Both the position numbers and the translations under genes were made by a program. Source: Saccharothrix australiensis (GTDB lineage: Bacteria > Actinomycetota > Actinomycetes > Mycobacteriales > Pseudonocardiaceae). From it: a stretch of DNA of 64,000 bases. The stretch lies in contig NZ_RBXO01000001.1 in NCBI RefSeq assembly GCF_003634935.1, positions 7,217,501-7,281,500 on the forward strand, given 5' to 3'. Under the pieces are notes generated by a model. That model ran no database searches and was not told the origin of the DNA. It saw only the letters and a list, made by a program, of their open reading frames with translations. Positions 47,162-55,456 of the stretch are shown here, in pieces. Numbering within the stretch: position 1 is the stretch's first letter; every line of letters starts with the position of its first letter.

Positions 47162-48510
47162 CCCCTCACGATCGCCAGGACCTCGTCGCGCAACGCCGCG
47201 ACCGAGGCCGCGTCGGCGGCTTCGACGTTCAGCCGCAGCAGCGGCTCGGTGTTGGAGGCGCGCAGGTTGAACCACGAGCCGTCCGGCAGGGTGACGGTCA
47301 GGCCGTCCAGCTCGTCCAGCTCGACGCCGTCCCGCGCGCCGAACTCGGCCTTGATCGCGGCCAGCCGGCCTGCCTGGTCGGCGACCGTCGAGTTGATCTC
47401 GCCGGACGCGGCGTAGCGCGCGTAGTCGGCGGTCAGGGCCGACAGCGGGCCGTCCTGCTCGCCCAGCGCGGCCAGCACGTGCAGCGCGGCCAGCATGCCG
47501 GTGTCGGCGCGCCAGAAGTCGCGGAAGTAGTAGTGCGCGGAGTGCTCGCCGCCGAAGATCGCGCCCGTGCGGGCCATCTCCGCCTTGATGAACGAGTGGC
47601 CCACGCGGGTCCGGACCGGCTTGCCGCCGTGCTCGCGGACGATCTCGGGCACGGCGTGCGACGTGATCAGGTTGTGGATGATCGTGCCGCCGGGGTCCTT
47701 GGCCAGCTCGCGCACGGCCACCAGCGCCGTGATCGCGCTGGGCGACACCGGCTCGCCGCGCTCGTCCACCACGAAGCACCGGTCGGCGTCGCCGTCGAAC
47801 GCGACACCCGCGTCCGCGCCCTCCTCCCGCACACGGGCCTGGAGGTCGACGATGTTCTTCGGGTCGAGCGGGTTGGCCTCGTGGTTGGGGAAGCTGCCGT
47901 CCAGCTCGAAGTACATCGGGACGACCTCGACGGGCAGCCCGTCGAACACCGAGGGCACCGTGTGCCCGCCCATGCCGTTGCCCGCGTCCACCACGACCCG
48001 CAACGGCCGCGAGGACGACAGGTCCACCAGTTCGCGCAGGTAGGCGGCGTACTCGGCGAGCATGTCGCGCTCCGACACCGAGCCCGGCGCCACGCCCTCG
48101 GCGTCCGGGACGCCCTGCTCGACGTCCGCGCGGAGCTGCGCGAGGCCCGTGTCCTGGCCCACCGGCGAGGCGCCGGCGCGGCACAGCTTGATGCCGTTGT
48201 ACTCGGCCGGGTTGTGCGAGGCCGTGAACATCGCGCCGGGCAGGTCGAGCTTGCCGGACGCGAAGTACAACATGTCGGTGCTGGCCAGGCCGATGCTGAC
48301 CACGTCGACGCCCTGCCTGGTCACGCCCTCGGCGAAGGCCGCCGCCAAGCCGGGCGAGGACTCGCGCATGTCGTGGCCCACGACCACGGAGGGGCCGCCG
48401 ACCAGCCGCGCGAACGCCGCGCCGAACTCCCGGACGACCTCCGCGTCGAGCTGCTCGCCGACGACACCGCGGATGTCGTACGCCTTGACGATGCCGGACA
48501 GATCACGCAC
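47158..48510 (-). CDS. manB: Phosphomannomutase/phosphoglucomutase
   Basis: Alpha-D-phosphohexomutase of about 450 residues making mannose 1-phosphate from mannose 6-phosphate. Phosphoserine loop FTASHNPAEYNGIK (Ser near 98), metal loop VAFDGDADRCFVVDE, sugar loop GGEHSAHYYF and phosphate-binding RASNTEPLLRLNVEA are all present. GTG 48510 is chosen because GGGAG lies seven bases upstream; the GTG at 48516 is too close to it. First gene of the mannose operon. Confidence 0.95.
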   Translation of the reverse strand: MRDLSGIVKAYDIRGVVGEQLDAEVVREFGAAFARLVGGPSVVVGHDMRESSPGLAAAFAEGVTRQGVDVVSIGLASTDMLYFASGKLDLPGAMFTASHNPAEYNGIKLCRAGASPVGQDTGLAQLRADVEQGVPDAEGVAPGSVSERDMLAEYAAYLRELVDLSSSRPLRVVVDAGNGMGGHTVPSVFDGLPVEVVPMYFELDGSFPNHEANPLDPKNIVDLQARVREEGADAGVAFDGDADRCFVVDERGEPVSPSAITALVAVRELAKDPGGTIIHNLITSHAVPEIVREHGGKPVRTRVGHSFIKAEMARTGAIFGGEHSAHYYFRDFWRADTGMLAALHVLAALGEQDGPLSALTADYARYAASGEINSTVADQAGRLAAIKAEFGARDGVELDELDGLTVTLPDGSWFNLRASNTEPLLRLNVEAADAASVAALRDEVLAIVRG

Positions 48511-48588
48511 GGCCACACTCCCGGTTCGGCTCTTGACGTGGGCGTCGAAAGCCTACCGGCGCGACTGCACGGGTCGTGCCCGGTACGT

Positions 48589-48948
48589 TCAGTCGTCGCG
48601 CGGGTCGGGCAGCACCCGCAGGTGACCACGCCGGACGGTGCCCGCGGGCACCTCGGGAGGGTCCACCGGCCGGTCGGCCCGGCCCGCTTCCCGCACCGCC
48701 TCGGCCAACGCCGTCAGGTCGTCCACGGTCGGCTCCGGGGCCACGAACTCGCCCTGGTGCCGGACCACCTCCCAGCCGCGCGGCGCGGTGAGCCGCAGGG
48801 CGTGCTCCTCGCACAGGTCGTAGCTGTGCGGCTCGGAGTAGGTGGCGAGCGGCCCGACGACCGCCGTCGAGTCCGCATAGGCGTACGTGAGCGTGGCGAC
48901 TGCCGGGTTAGCGCACCCGGTTCGCGAGCACCGTCTCACGCTCCGCAC
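48589..48948 (-). CDS. DUF3499 protein (Rv3258c-like)
   Basis: Conserved actinobacterial protein of 119 residues with a probable zinc site (Cys7, Cys12, Cys47; RRCSRTGC and YDLCEEHAL). Function is unknown; it always lies between phosphomannomutase and the zincin-like gene. GTG lies seven bases after TATCGT on the minus strand (48961-48956), supporting leaderless initiation. Confidence 0.9.
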   Translation of the reverse strand: MRSVRRCSRTGCANPAVATLTYAYADSTAVVGPLATYSEPHSYDLCEEHALRLTAPRGWEVVRHQGEFVAPEPTVDDLTALAEAVREAGRADRPVDPPEVPAGTVRRGHLRVLPDPRDD

Positions 48949-49068
48949 GGCGGGGACGATATCGCGTCGCGGCTGAGGTGTGTTGGATTACCTACGGCGC
49001 GGCGGTCGAACGGGACAACTCCGCAGGTCGCCGACAGGCTGTCACCCCCGCCAACTACCCTCTACCCC

Positions 49069-49521
49069 GTGGTGATGGCAAGGGGTTCGCGACGTCAGGG
49101 CTCTCCGAGGCGGCGCAGCCGCGACCGCCACGGCCGAGGGCTGCGCGGACCGCTGTACCCGGCGACCCTGCCGGCGGCGCGGAGCCGGGCGGAGCGCTTC
49201 GACGCGCTGGTGCTGGAGGCGCTGGAGCCCATCGAGGCCAGGTGGCGGACGGAGTTGACCCAGCTCGACGTGGCCGTCGACGACGTGCCGGACGTGCAGG
49301 CGGCCTCCGACGACGGCGACGTGGTGGAGGACGGCAACGTCCCCCTGGCCCGCCTGCTGCCCGCCGGGACCGACCGGCGGGCGCGGATCGTGCTCTACCG
49401 GCGGCCGCTGGAGGCGCGGGCGAAGGACGGGGCGGACCTGGCCGACCTGGTGCACGACGTGCTGGTCGAACAGGTGGCGAACTACCTCGGCCTGGACCCG
49501 GACGTCATCGACGGCGAGTGA
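49069..49521 (+). CDS. Zincin-like (metallopeptidase family) protein, degenerate active site
   Basis: Protein of 150 residues with the layout of the small PF06262-type metallopeptidase family: basic N terminus, RAERFDALVLEALEPIE, RIVLYRRPLE, and a final helix LVHDVLVEQVANYLGLDPDVID. Aligning that helix with the usual HExxHxxGL places E, Q and N where the zinc-binding and catalytic residues should be, so it is probably not a protease. Three start codons in a row (GTG GTG ATG) begin seven bases after TACCCT (49056-49061). It is divergent from DUF3499. Confidence 0.82.
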   Translation: MVMARGSRRQGSPRRRSRDRHGRGLRGPLYPATLPAARSRAERFDALVLEALEPIEARWRTELTQLDVAVDDVPDVQAASDDGDVVEDGNVPLARLLPAGTDRRARIVLYRRPLEARAKDGADLADLVHDVLVEQVANYLGLDPDVIDGE

Positions 49522-49664
49522 GATTCATATCACACACAGTCGTGCGGGGGCACTGCCCCAGACCTCTGGCCTCGCCCTTCCCCTCCTTGGCGGCCTGCCC
49601 AGCGGCGAGCGCTTCTTTCCGCTTTTGATCACTTCCGCTTCCGAGAGCCGATCCCCCACGCCCT

Positions 49665-52600
49665 TCACCGCCGTCGCGCCGGGATCGCCGTCAACACCGT
49701 GAACAGCACCGCCGCCGCCTGCACCAGCAGCAGCAGCTCCCGCACCGTCCCGGTCACCTCGACCCGCACCTCCGCCCCGCCCGCCGGCACCGGCACACCC
49801 ACCAGGTGCCCCCAAGCCCGCACCACGGCGACCGGCCGCCCGTCCACCGTCGCCCGCCACCCCGGCTCGTCCTCCGCCGCGATCACGAGCAACCGCCCCT
49901 CGGGCCCCTCCGACACGCGGACCCCGACCTCGGGCGGCGCGGAGTCCACCGGCGCGGTGCCCGGCGCGCCCAGCGCGTCCGGCGGCGTGCCGCCGGTCCG
50001 GGCGCGGCGCGCCAGGTCGGGCGACAGCAGTACCGCGTTGCCGGCCGCCAGCTGGACCCGCAGCACCGGCCGCCCGTCCGACATCGGCGGCGCCTCGGCC
50101 ACCAGGTCGCCGACCAGGTCGCGCAGCCGCTGCCCGGTCGCCCGGTCCGGCACCACGACGAACGCCACCCCGCCCGCCGCGGCTCCGGCCAGCGCCGCGC
50201 GGGCCTCGTCGGCCGTGCCCGAGGTGAGCTGCCGGTGCCACCGCTCCAGCCGGGACGCGGCGGCGGACGCCGGTGCGAGGTCGTCGTCGCCGAACGCGGG
50301 CAGCCGACCGGCGACCTGCCGCGTCGGCGTGCCCAGCACCAGCACCGACCGCCCGGTCCTGGGCAGCTCCTGCTCCACCGTCGCGGGCAGCCGCGCGGTG
50401 GACGCGGTCAGCGGCCCCGTCCGCAGCCCGACCAGGCCGAGGCACGCCATCCCGAACACGCCCGCCGCCCCGAGCACGGCGGCGGCGCGCGGCCACCGCA
50501 CCGGGACGGCGTCCTTGCGGCACGCGGCCAGCACCACCCACAGCAGGCCCCAGGACGCGACGACCAGCGGCGCGCCGGCCCACCCCACGACAGCCGGGCC
50601 GCCGGTCGGCGGCGTCGCCGGCACCGCCCGCAGCACGATCACCGCGAACCCCGCCAGGACGACCGCCGCCACGCCCGGCAGCATCGCCCGCGACGGCCGC
50701 AGCACCGCGGCGGCGAGCGCGAACACCACCACCAGCACGCCCACGTGCGCCACCGCCCCCGGCCCGCCGGGTCGCAGCGCCAGCAGGTCGGCCCACCCCA
50801 CCGGCGGGGTGTCGGGGTGCGCCCCGACGCCGTGCAGCACCACCGACGGGTGCCGCAGCAGCACCGCGGGCCAGGGCAGGAGCAGCGCCACGGGCAGCAG
50901 CACGACGGTGAACAGCCCGGCCACGCGCCGCCGCCCGTCGCCGGCCCGGCCGGGCACGACGACGAACCCGGCCAGCGCGCCGAGCGTCGCCAACGCGTGC
51001 ACGAGCGGCGAGAACGCGCCCACCACCGCGACGGCCAGCGCCGTGCCGGACGCCACCGGCAGCCACGCCGCGCCCGCGCCGCCGCGCAGCACCGAGCGCA
51101 CGCCGACGAACACCACCGGGGCCAGGACGTGCACCACGACGACGTCCAGCCGGCCCTGCGCGACCGCCGAGGTGGCCGCGGGCAGCAGCCCGTAGGCCGC
51201 CGCGACCACCGCGCGCGCGGGTCGCCGCACCGGCACCCGCCGCGTCGCGGCGTAGGCGAACAACCCGGCCAGCGCCGCGTCGCCGACGAACAGCACGGCC
51301 ACCACCACGGGCGGACCGCCGAGCACCGCGCCGAGCGTCCCCAGCACGGCCAGCGCGGCCGGCGCGGGCGCGGTGGTGCCGCCCGCCACGGGGTGCCAGG
51401 ACGCCAGGTAGGTCGACCACGTGGTCGCCAGGTCCGGCACCGGCAGCAGCCGGCCGCCGGACAGGTCCGCCCCGATCCGGCCGGTGTTGGCCAGGACGCC
51501 GAACACCACGAGCCCGAGCACGAGCACCAGCGGCGGCCCGAGCACCAGCGACCACAGCACCCGCGCCCGGTCGACCTCCACGAACACGACCGACGGCGCA
51601 CCGCGCGGCGCCGGTGAGGGCCGGGGCCGGGGCGAGGGCCGCAGCGTGCCGGGCAGCGCCGCGTCGACGGGCACGGTGGTCGCCGGCAGGCGCAGCCCGC
51701 CGGTGGGTCGGACCGGTCGCCGCCGGGACAGCGCGCCGGCGGGCAGCGCCGACGGGCCGACCGCGCGACGCTCCACTTCGGACGGAGGCGACCAGTCCAC
51801 CGGCCGGACGTCGTCCTCGGGCAGCCGGCCCAGCGCCGCGTCCGCCTCGACGCGCCGCCGGATCAGGTAGGCGGACACGGCGGCGACCGCGTTGCGCAAC
51901 CGGGTGACCCGACTGGTGAACAGGCCGCGCACCACGCCCTTCACGGGCCGCGCCGCGCGGGCTTCCCGCAGCCGCGCCCGCCCGCCGAGCAAATAGCCCA
52001 GCGCGCCCAGCTCGGCGCGGGCGTCGGCGAACCGCCGCAGCACCGCGAAACCCGCCGCGCGCAGCAGTCCCAGCACCGCCAGCCGGGGCAGCCCGAGGAC
52101 GAACGACAGCGTGCCGCAGTTGACCAGGAACGTCCGCAGCCCGTGCGCCCGGTCCACGCCGCGCGGCGGCGGTCCGGGCCGGTCCGCCGCCGCGTCCAGC
52201 CCCCGCGCGCCCCGCGCCGCCGCGCGCGCGTGCCGCAGCCGGGCCGCGGGCACGGACAGCACGAGGTGCCCGGCGAGGTTGACCCGCCACCCGAAGTCGA
52301 CGTCGTCGCGCAGCAGCGGCAGCCGCCGGTCGTACCCGCCGACGTCCTCCCACACCGAGCGCCGGACCAGCGACCCGGCCGACGACACCGCGAGCGCCTC
52401 GGTGCTCTGCCGGAACGACCCGGCGAGCGCGACACCGCCGATCCCGGTCTGCCGGTGCCCCGACGCGTCCGTCGACACCCCGGCCTCGACCACCAGCCGC
52501 GGGTCGGCCCAGTCCAGGCCGAGCGGCCCGAGCACCGCCGCCGACGGCGACACCTCCGCCGCCGTCAGCAGCAGCGCCAGGCAGTCCGGCTCGGGCGCGC

Positions 52601-52940
52601 AGTCGTCGTGCAGCAGCCACAGCCACGCGCCCGGATCGCCCCACCGCTCCACGGCGTGCGCGACGGCCGCGTGCACCGCCTCGCCGAACCCCGTGCCGCG
52701 CGGCAGCGCCAGCACGCCGTCGATCACCCGATCGGGACCTTCGGCGGCTCCCGCGAGCAGCGCGGCGGTGCCGTCCACCGACCCCGTGTCGACCGCCACC
52801 ACGTGCCGGGGCCTTGGTCGTTGCCCGCGCAGCGCGGACAGGGCCGTGCCCAGCCAGCGCTCGCCGTCGTGGCACACCAGCACTGCCAGCACGGGCGCGG
52901 TGCGCAGCCGTGGAGTGGTGCCGCTCGTCAACTGCCGCAC
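49665..52940 (-). CDS. GT2 glycosyltransferase fused to GT-C-like membrane domain
   Basis: Large protein of 1091 residues. Residues 1-300 are a GT-A family 2 domain (VLVCHDGERWLGTALSAL, VAVDTGSVDGT, LLHDDCAPE, LRDDVDFGWRVNLAG). After a Pro-rich linker (about 390-460), some 12 membrane helices run from about 470 to 860. The C terminus (DEPGWRATVDGRPVAVVRAWGHLVGVPVPAG) matches the extracytoplasmic beta domain common in YfhO/GT-C proteins. It likely handles lipid-linked or wall glycans. GTG start with no clear ribosome site. Between zincin-like and whiB2 genes. Confidence 0.87.
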   Translation of the reverse strand: MRQLTSGTTPRLRTAPVLAVLVCHDGERWLGTALSALRGQRPRPRHVVAVDTGSVDGTAALLAGAAEGPDRVIDGVLALPRGTGFGEAVHAAVAHAVERWGDPGAWLWLLHDDCAPEPDCLALLLTAAEVSPSAAVLGPLGLDWADPRLVVEAGVSTDASGHRQTGIGGVALAGSFRQSTEALAVSSAGSLVRRSVWEDVGGYDRRLPLLRDDVDFGWRVNLAGHLVLSVPAARLRHARAAARGARGLDAAADRPGPPPRGVDRAHGLRTFLVNCGTLSFVLGLPRLAVLGLLRAAGFAVLRRFADARAELGALGYLLGGRARLREARAARPVKGVVRGLFTSRVTRLRNAVAAVSAYLIRRRVEADAALGRLPEDDVRPVDWSPPSEVERRAVGPSALPAGALSRRRPVRPTGGLRLPATTVPVDAALPGTLRPSPRPRPSPAPRGAPSVVFVEVDRARVLWSLVLGPPLVLVLGLVVFGVLANTGRIGADLSGGRLLPVPDLATTWSTYLASWHPVAGGTTAPAPAALAVLGTLGAVLGGPPVVVAVLFVGDAALAGLFAYAATRRVPVRRPARAVVAAAYGLLPAATSAVAQGRLDVVVVHVLAPVVFVGVRSVLRGGAGAAWLPVASGTALAVAVVGAFSPLVHALATLGALAGFVVVPGRAGDGRRRVAGLFTVVLLPVALLLPWPAVLLRHPSVVLHGVGAHPDTPPVGWADLLALRPGGPGAVAHVGVLVVVFALAAAVLRPSRAMLPGVAAVVLAGFAVIVLRAVPATPPTGGPAVVGWAGAPLVVASWGLLWVVLAACRKDAVPVRWPRAAAVLGAAGVFGMACLGLVGLRTGPLTASTARLPATVEQELPRTGRSVLVLGTPTRQVAGRLPAFGDDDLAPASAAASRLERWHRQLTSGTADEARAALAGAAAGGVAFVVVPDRATGQRLRDLVGDLVAEAPPMSDGRPVLRVQLAAGNAVLLSPDLARRARTGGTPPDALGAPGTAPVDSAPPEVGVRVSEGPEGRLLVIAAEDEPGWRATVDGRPVAVVRAWGHLVGVPVPAGGAEVRVEVTGTVRELLLLVQAAAVLFTVLTAIPARRR

Positions 52941-53022
52941 CCCGTTCGTGTCGACTACGCCGTGGGACGCCCACGGTAAGCCGGCGCGATCAGCGGCGGA
53001 TCACGCTGTGATCAGCGGCGTA

Positions 53023-53331
53023 TCACACGGCGCGCTTTTTGAGCTTCCTCCGCTCGCGTTCGGACAGTCCCCCCCAAATGCCGAACCGCTCGTCGTGCTG
53101 GAGCGCGTACTCCAGGCATTCGGAGCGCACCTCGCAGCCCAGGCAGATCCGCTTGGCCTCCCTGGTGGAGCCGCCCTTCTCGGGGAAGAACGCCTCGGGG
53201 TCGGTCTGCGCGCACAGGGCGCGCTCCTGCCAGTCCTGCTCGTCGGTCGCGTCGAAAAGGTCGGTCAACACGACCGGCTCCTGCGCCGGCGCGTCACCGT
53301 CCACGTCACGACCCCCGTCGAATTCCCGCAT
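53023..53331 (-). CDS. whiB2: WhiB2/WhmD-like iron-sulfur regulator
   Basis: WhiB protein of 102 residues (WhmD in mycobacteria, WhiB in Streptomyces) controlling septation. Cluster ligands are Cys40, Cys63, Cys66 and Cys72 (ALCAQTDPEAFFPEKGGS, ICLGCEVRSEC); GIWGG is at 84-88 and the basic tail ERERRKLKKRAV follows. The N-terminal 35 residues are acidic, as in WhiB2. ATG 53331 has GAGGAGG eight bases upstream; the longer frame is rejected. Its neighbour fbiA is also conserved in mycobacteria. Confidence 0.96.
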   Translation of the reverse strand: MREFDGGRDVDGDAPAQEPVVLTDLFDATDEQDWQERALCAQTDPEAFFPEKGGSTREAKRICLGCEVRSECLEYALQHDERFGIWGGLSERERRKLKKRAV

Positions 53332-53602
53332 ACCGTCCGCCTCCTCGCCTTCCGCTCTCCCCGGTTGGCGGACACCACTCGCCGTCCCCACAACGACGAA
53401 TGACACCGATGTGATTACACCTGTGTCACAACACGCGGTCAAGCCGAGTCCACAGGACGGGGGATATTCGCGCAGTTGACCGCGAAAGCCTTGACTAGCA
53501 GCACAGACGGTGATTTAGGCGGCACGCCGAGCGATAATGGCCGCGCGGCAGGCCCGCGCCCGCCCCTGTGAGCGACGGGGCCGGGGAGGCCACACTGGAA
53601 GG

Positions 53603-54355
53603 GTGAAGCGATCAGCGGTGCGACCGAGTCCACTGTTCCTCAGCCTGCTCGCGGTGACGGTGGCAGGCGCCGTGCTGACCCTGTTCGACGACTCCGACGC
53701 CGCCCTGATCGGCGGAACCGTCCTGTTCGTGCTCGGCGGGTGGGCGGTTTCGCTGTGCCTGCACGAGTTCGGGCACGCGATCGTGGCCTACCGGGGCGGC
53801 GACCACGCGGTGCGGGCGAAGGGCTACCTGACGCTGGACATCCGCCACTACACCGACCCGGTCATGTCGATCGTGCTGCCGCTGGTGCTGCTGGCGTTCG
53901 GCGGGATCCCGCTGCCCGGCGGGGCGGTGTGGATCAACCACCACGCCTTGCGCAACAAGCGGGTCGAGTCGATGGTGTCGCTGGCCGGCCCCGTGAGCAA
54001 CCTCGCACTCGGCGCGCTGCTGAGCCTGGCCGTGCTGCTGTTCCAGCCGCCCGCCGGCCTGGCCGCCGCGCTGTCGTACCTGGCGCTGCTCCAGGTCTTC
54101 GCGTTCGTGCTGAACATCCTGCCGATTCCGGGCCTCGACGGCTGGGGCGTGATCGAGCCGTACATGTCCTACCAGGCGCGGCAGTTCGGCGCGAAGGCGC
54201 GGCCGTGGGCGCCGCTGGTGCTGTTCGCGGTGCTGATCGGGTTCCCCAGCGTCGCGCGGGTGTTCTTCGACCTCGCGGACGCGGTGTTCGGGCTGGTCGG
54301 CGGTGAGCAGCTCTGGGCGCGGTTCGGGCAGTCGACGTTCATGTTCTGGCGCTGA
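53603..54355 (+). CDS. Site-2 protease family (M50) membrane metalloprotease
   Basis: Membrane zinc protease of 250 residues with about six helices. HEFGH (54-58) lies in the first conserved helix (WAVSLCLHEFGHAIVAYRGG) and the second metal motif is NILPIPGLDGWG (Asp ligand). No PDZ domain, so it belongs to the compact SpoIVFB/Rv-type S2P group. The substrate is unknown; S2Ps often release anti-sigma factors. GTG is about six bases after CACACT, close to the leaderless pattern. Divergent from whiB2. Confidence 0.9.
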   Translation: MKRSAVRPSPLFLSLLAVTVAGAVLTLFDDSDAALIGGTVLFVLGGWAVSLCLHEFGHAIVAYRGGDHAVRAKGYLTLDIRHYTDPVMSIVLPLVLLAFGGIPLPGGAVWINHHALRNKRVESMVSLAGPVSNLALGALLSLAVLLFQPPAGLAAALSYLALLQVFAFVLNILPIPGLDGWGVIEPYMSYQARQFGAKARPWAPLVLFAVLIGFPSVARVFFDLADAVFGLVGGEQLWARFGQSTFMFWR

Positions 54356-54490
54356 CGGTCGCACCGCGGCACCCGACGCGGGCGTTCGCACCGCGCCGGC
54401 AGGCGTCCGCGACCGCCCGGCGACGGGCGCCGCGTCGCCGGACCGCGTCCCGGCGTCGGCCGCGCGGGCAGCGTGGGAGGATGGCGTCCC

Positions 54491-55456
54491 GTGAAGGTCG
54501 TCGTACTGGTGGGTGGGGTCGGCGGGGCGCGTTTCCTCGTCGGACTGAAGTCGTTGTTGGGTGCGCCCGAGCACGAGATCACGGCGGTGGTGAACACCGG
54601 TGACGACGTGTGGATGCACGGGTTGCGGATCTGCCCCGACCTGGACACCTGCATGTACACCCTGGGTGGTGGCATCGACGTCGAGCGCGGCTGGGGGCGG
54701 TCGGGCGAGACGTGGGCGGTCAAGGAGGAGCTGGCGGCCTACGAGGCGGACCCGACGTGGTTCGGCCTCGGCGACCGGGACATCGCGACGCACCTGGTGC
54801 GGACGCGGATGCTCCGCGCGGGCTACCCGCTCTCGGCCGTGACGGAGGCGCTGTGCCACCGCTGGCAGCCCGGCGTGCGGCTGCTGCCGATGTCGGACGA
54901 CCGCGTCGAGACGCACGTCGTGGTCGACGACGGCGACGGGACCAGGGCCATCCACTTCCAGGAGTGGTGGGTCAAGCACCGGGCGGGGCTGCCCGCGCGG
55001 TCGTTCGCGTCGGTGGGCGCGGAGACCGCCACGCCCGCGCCCGGCGTGGTGGACGCGCTGCTGGACGCCGACGCCGTGCTGATCGCGCCGTCGAACCCGG
55101 TGGTGAGCGTCAACACGATCCTCGGCGTGCCGGGCGTGCGGGACGCGCTGCGCAAGACGGAGGCCGGCGTGGTCGGCCTGTCGCCGATCGTGGGCGGCAA
55201 GCCGCTCCGCGGCATGGCGGACGCGTGCCTGACCGCGATCGGCGTGGAGACCTCCGCCGAGGCCGTCGGCCGGTACTACGGCTCGCGCAGGACGACCGAG
55301 AAGGGCGTGCTGGACGGCTGGCTGGTGCACACCGGCGACCGCAGCGACGTACCCGGCGTGGCGGTGCGCGCGGTGCCGCTGCTGATGTCCGATGTGGACG
55401 CGACGGCCGCGATGGCGCGGGCCGCGCTGGAGCTGTCGGGGGCCCCGGTTGGCTGA
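54491..55456 (+). CDS. fbiA: 2-phospho-L-lactate (PEP) transferase, F420 biosynthesis
   Basis: CofD/FbiA enzyme of 321 residues that joins Fo to the GDP-activated phospho-C3 moiety, giving (dehydro)F420-0. Seen: N-terminal VVVLVGGVGGARFLVGLK, VVNTGDDVWMHGLRICPDLDT and LIAPSNPVVSVNTIL. GTG 54491 is selected because the family N terminus starts there; GGGAGG is about ten bases upstream. Its last eight bases overlap fbiB. First gene of the fbiA-fbiB-nudix operon. Confidence 0.97.
   Translation: MKVVVLVGGVGGARFLVGLKSLLGAPEHEITAVVNTGDDVWMHGLRICPDLDTCMYTLGGGIDVERGWGRSGETWAVKEELAAYEADPTWFGLGDRDIATHLVRTRMLRAGYPLSAVTEALCHRWQPGVRLLPMSDDRVETHVVVDDGDGTRAIHFQEWWVKHRAGLPARSFASVGAETATPAPGVVDALLDADAVLIAPSNPVVSVNTILGVPGVRDALRKTEAGVVGLSPIVGGKPLRGMADACLTAIGVETSAEAVGRYYGSRRTTEKGVLDGWLVHTGDRSDVPGVAVRAVPLLMSDVDATAAMARAALELSGAPVG

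Noticed and set aside
49546..49559. GGGGC/GCCCC mini-hairpin after the zincin-like gene
   Set aside because: Only five pairs in GC-rich DNA; too weak to call a terminator.
49525..52974. 1149-codon alternative frame on the minus strand over the GT2 gene
   Set aside because: Arg/Gly/Ala-only translation; the overlapping GT2/GT-C frame has clear motifs and membrane helices.
53408..53430. TGTGA and TCACA half-sites upstream of whiB2
   Set aside because: They are 11 bases apart instead of the six expected for CRP, so no operator is claimed.
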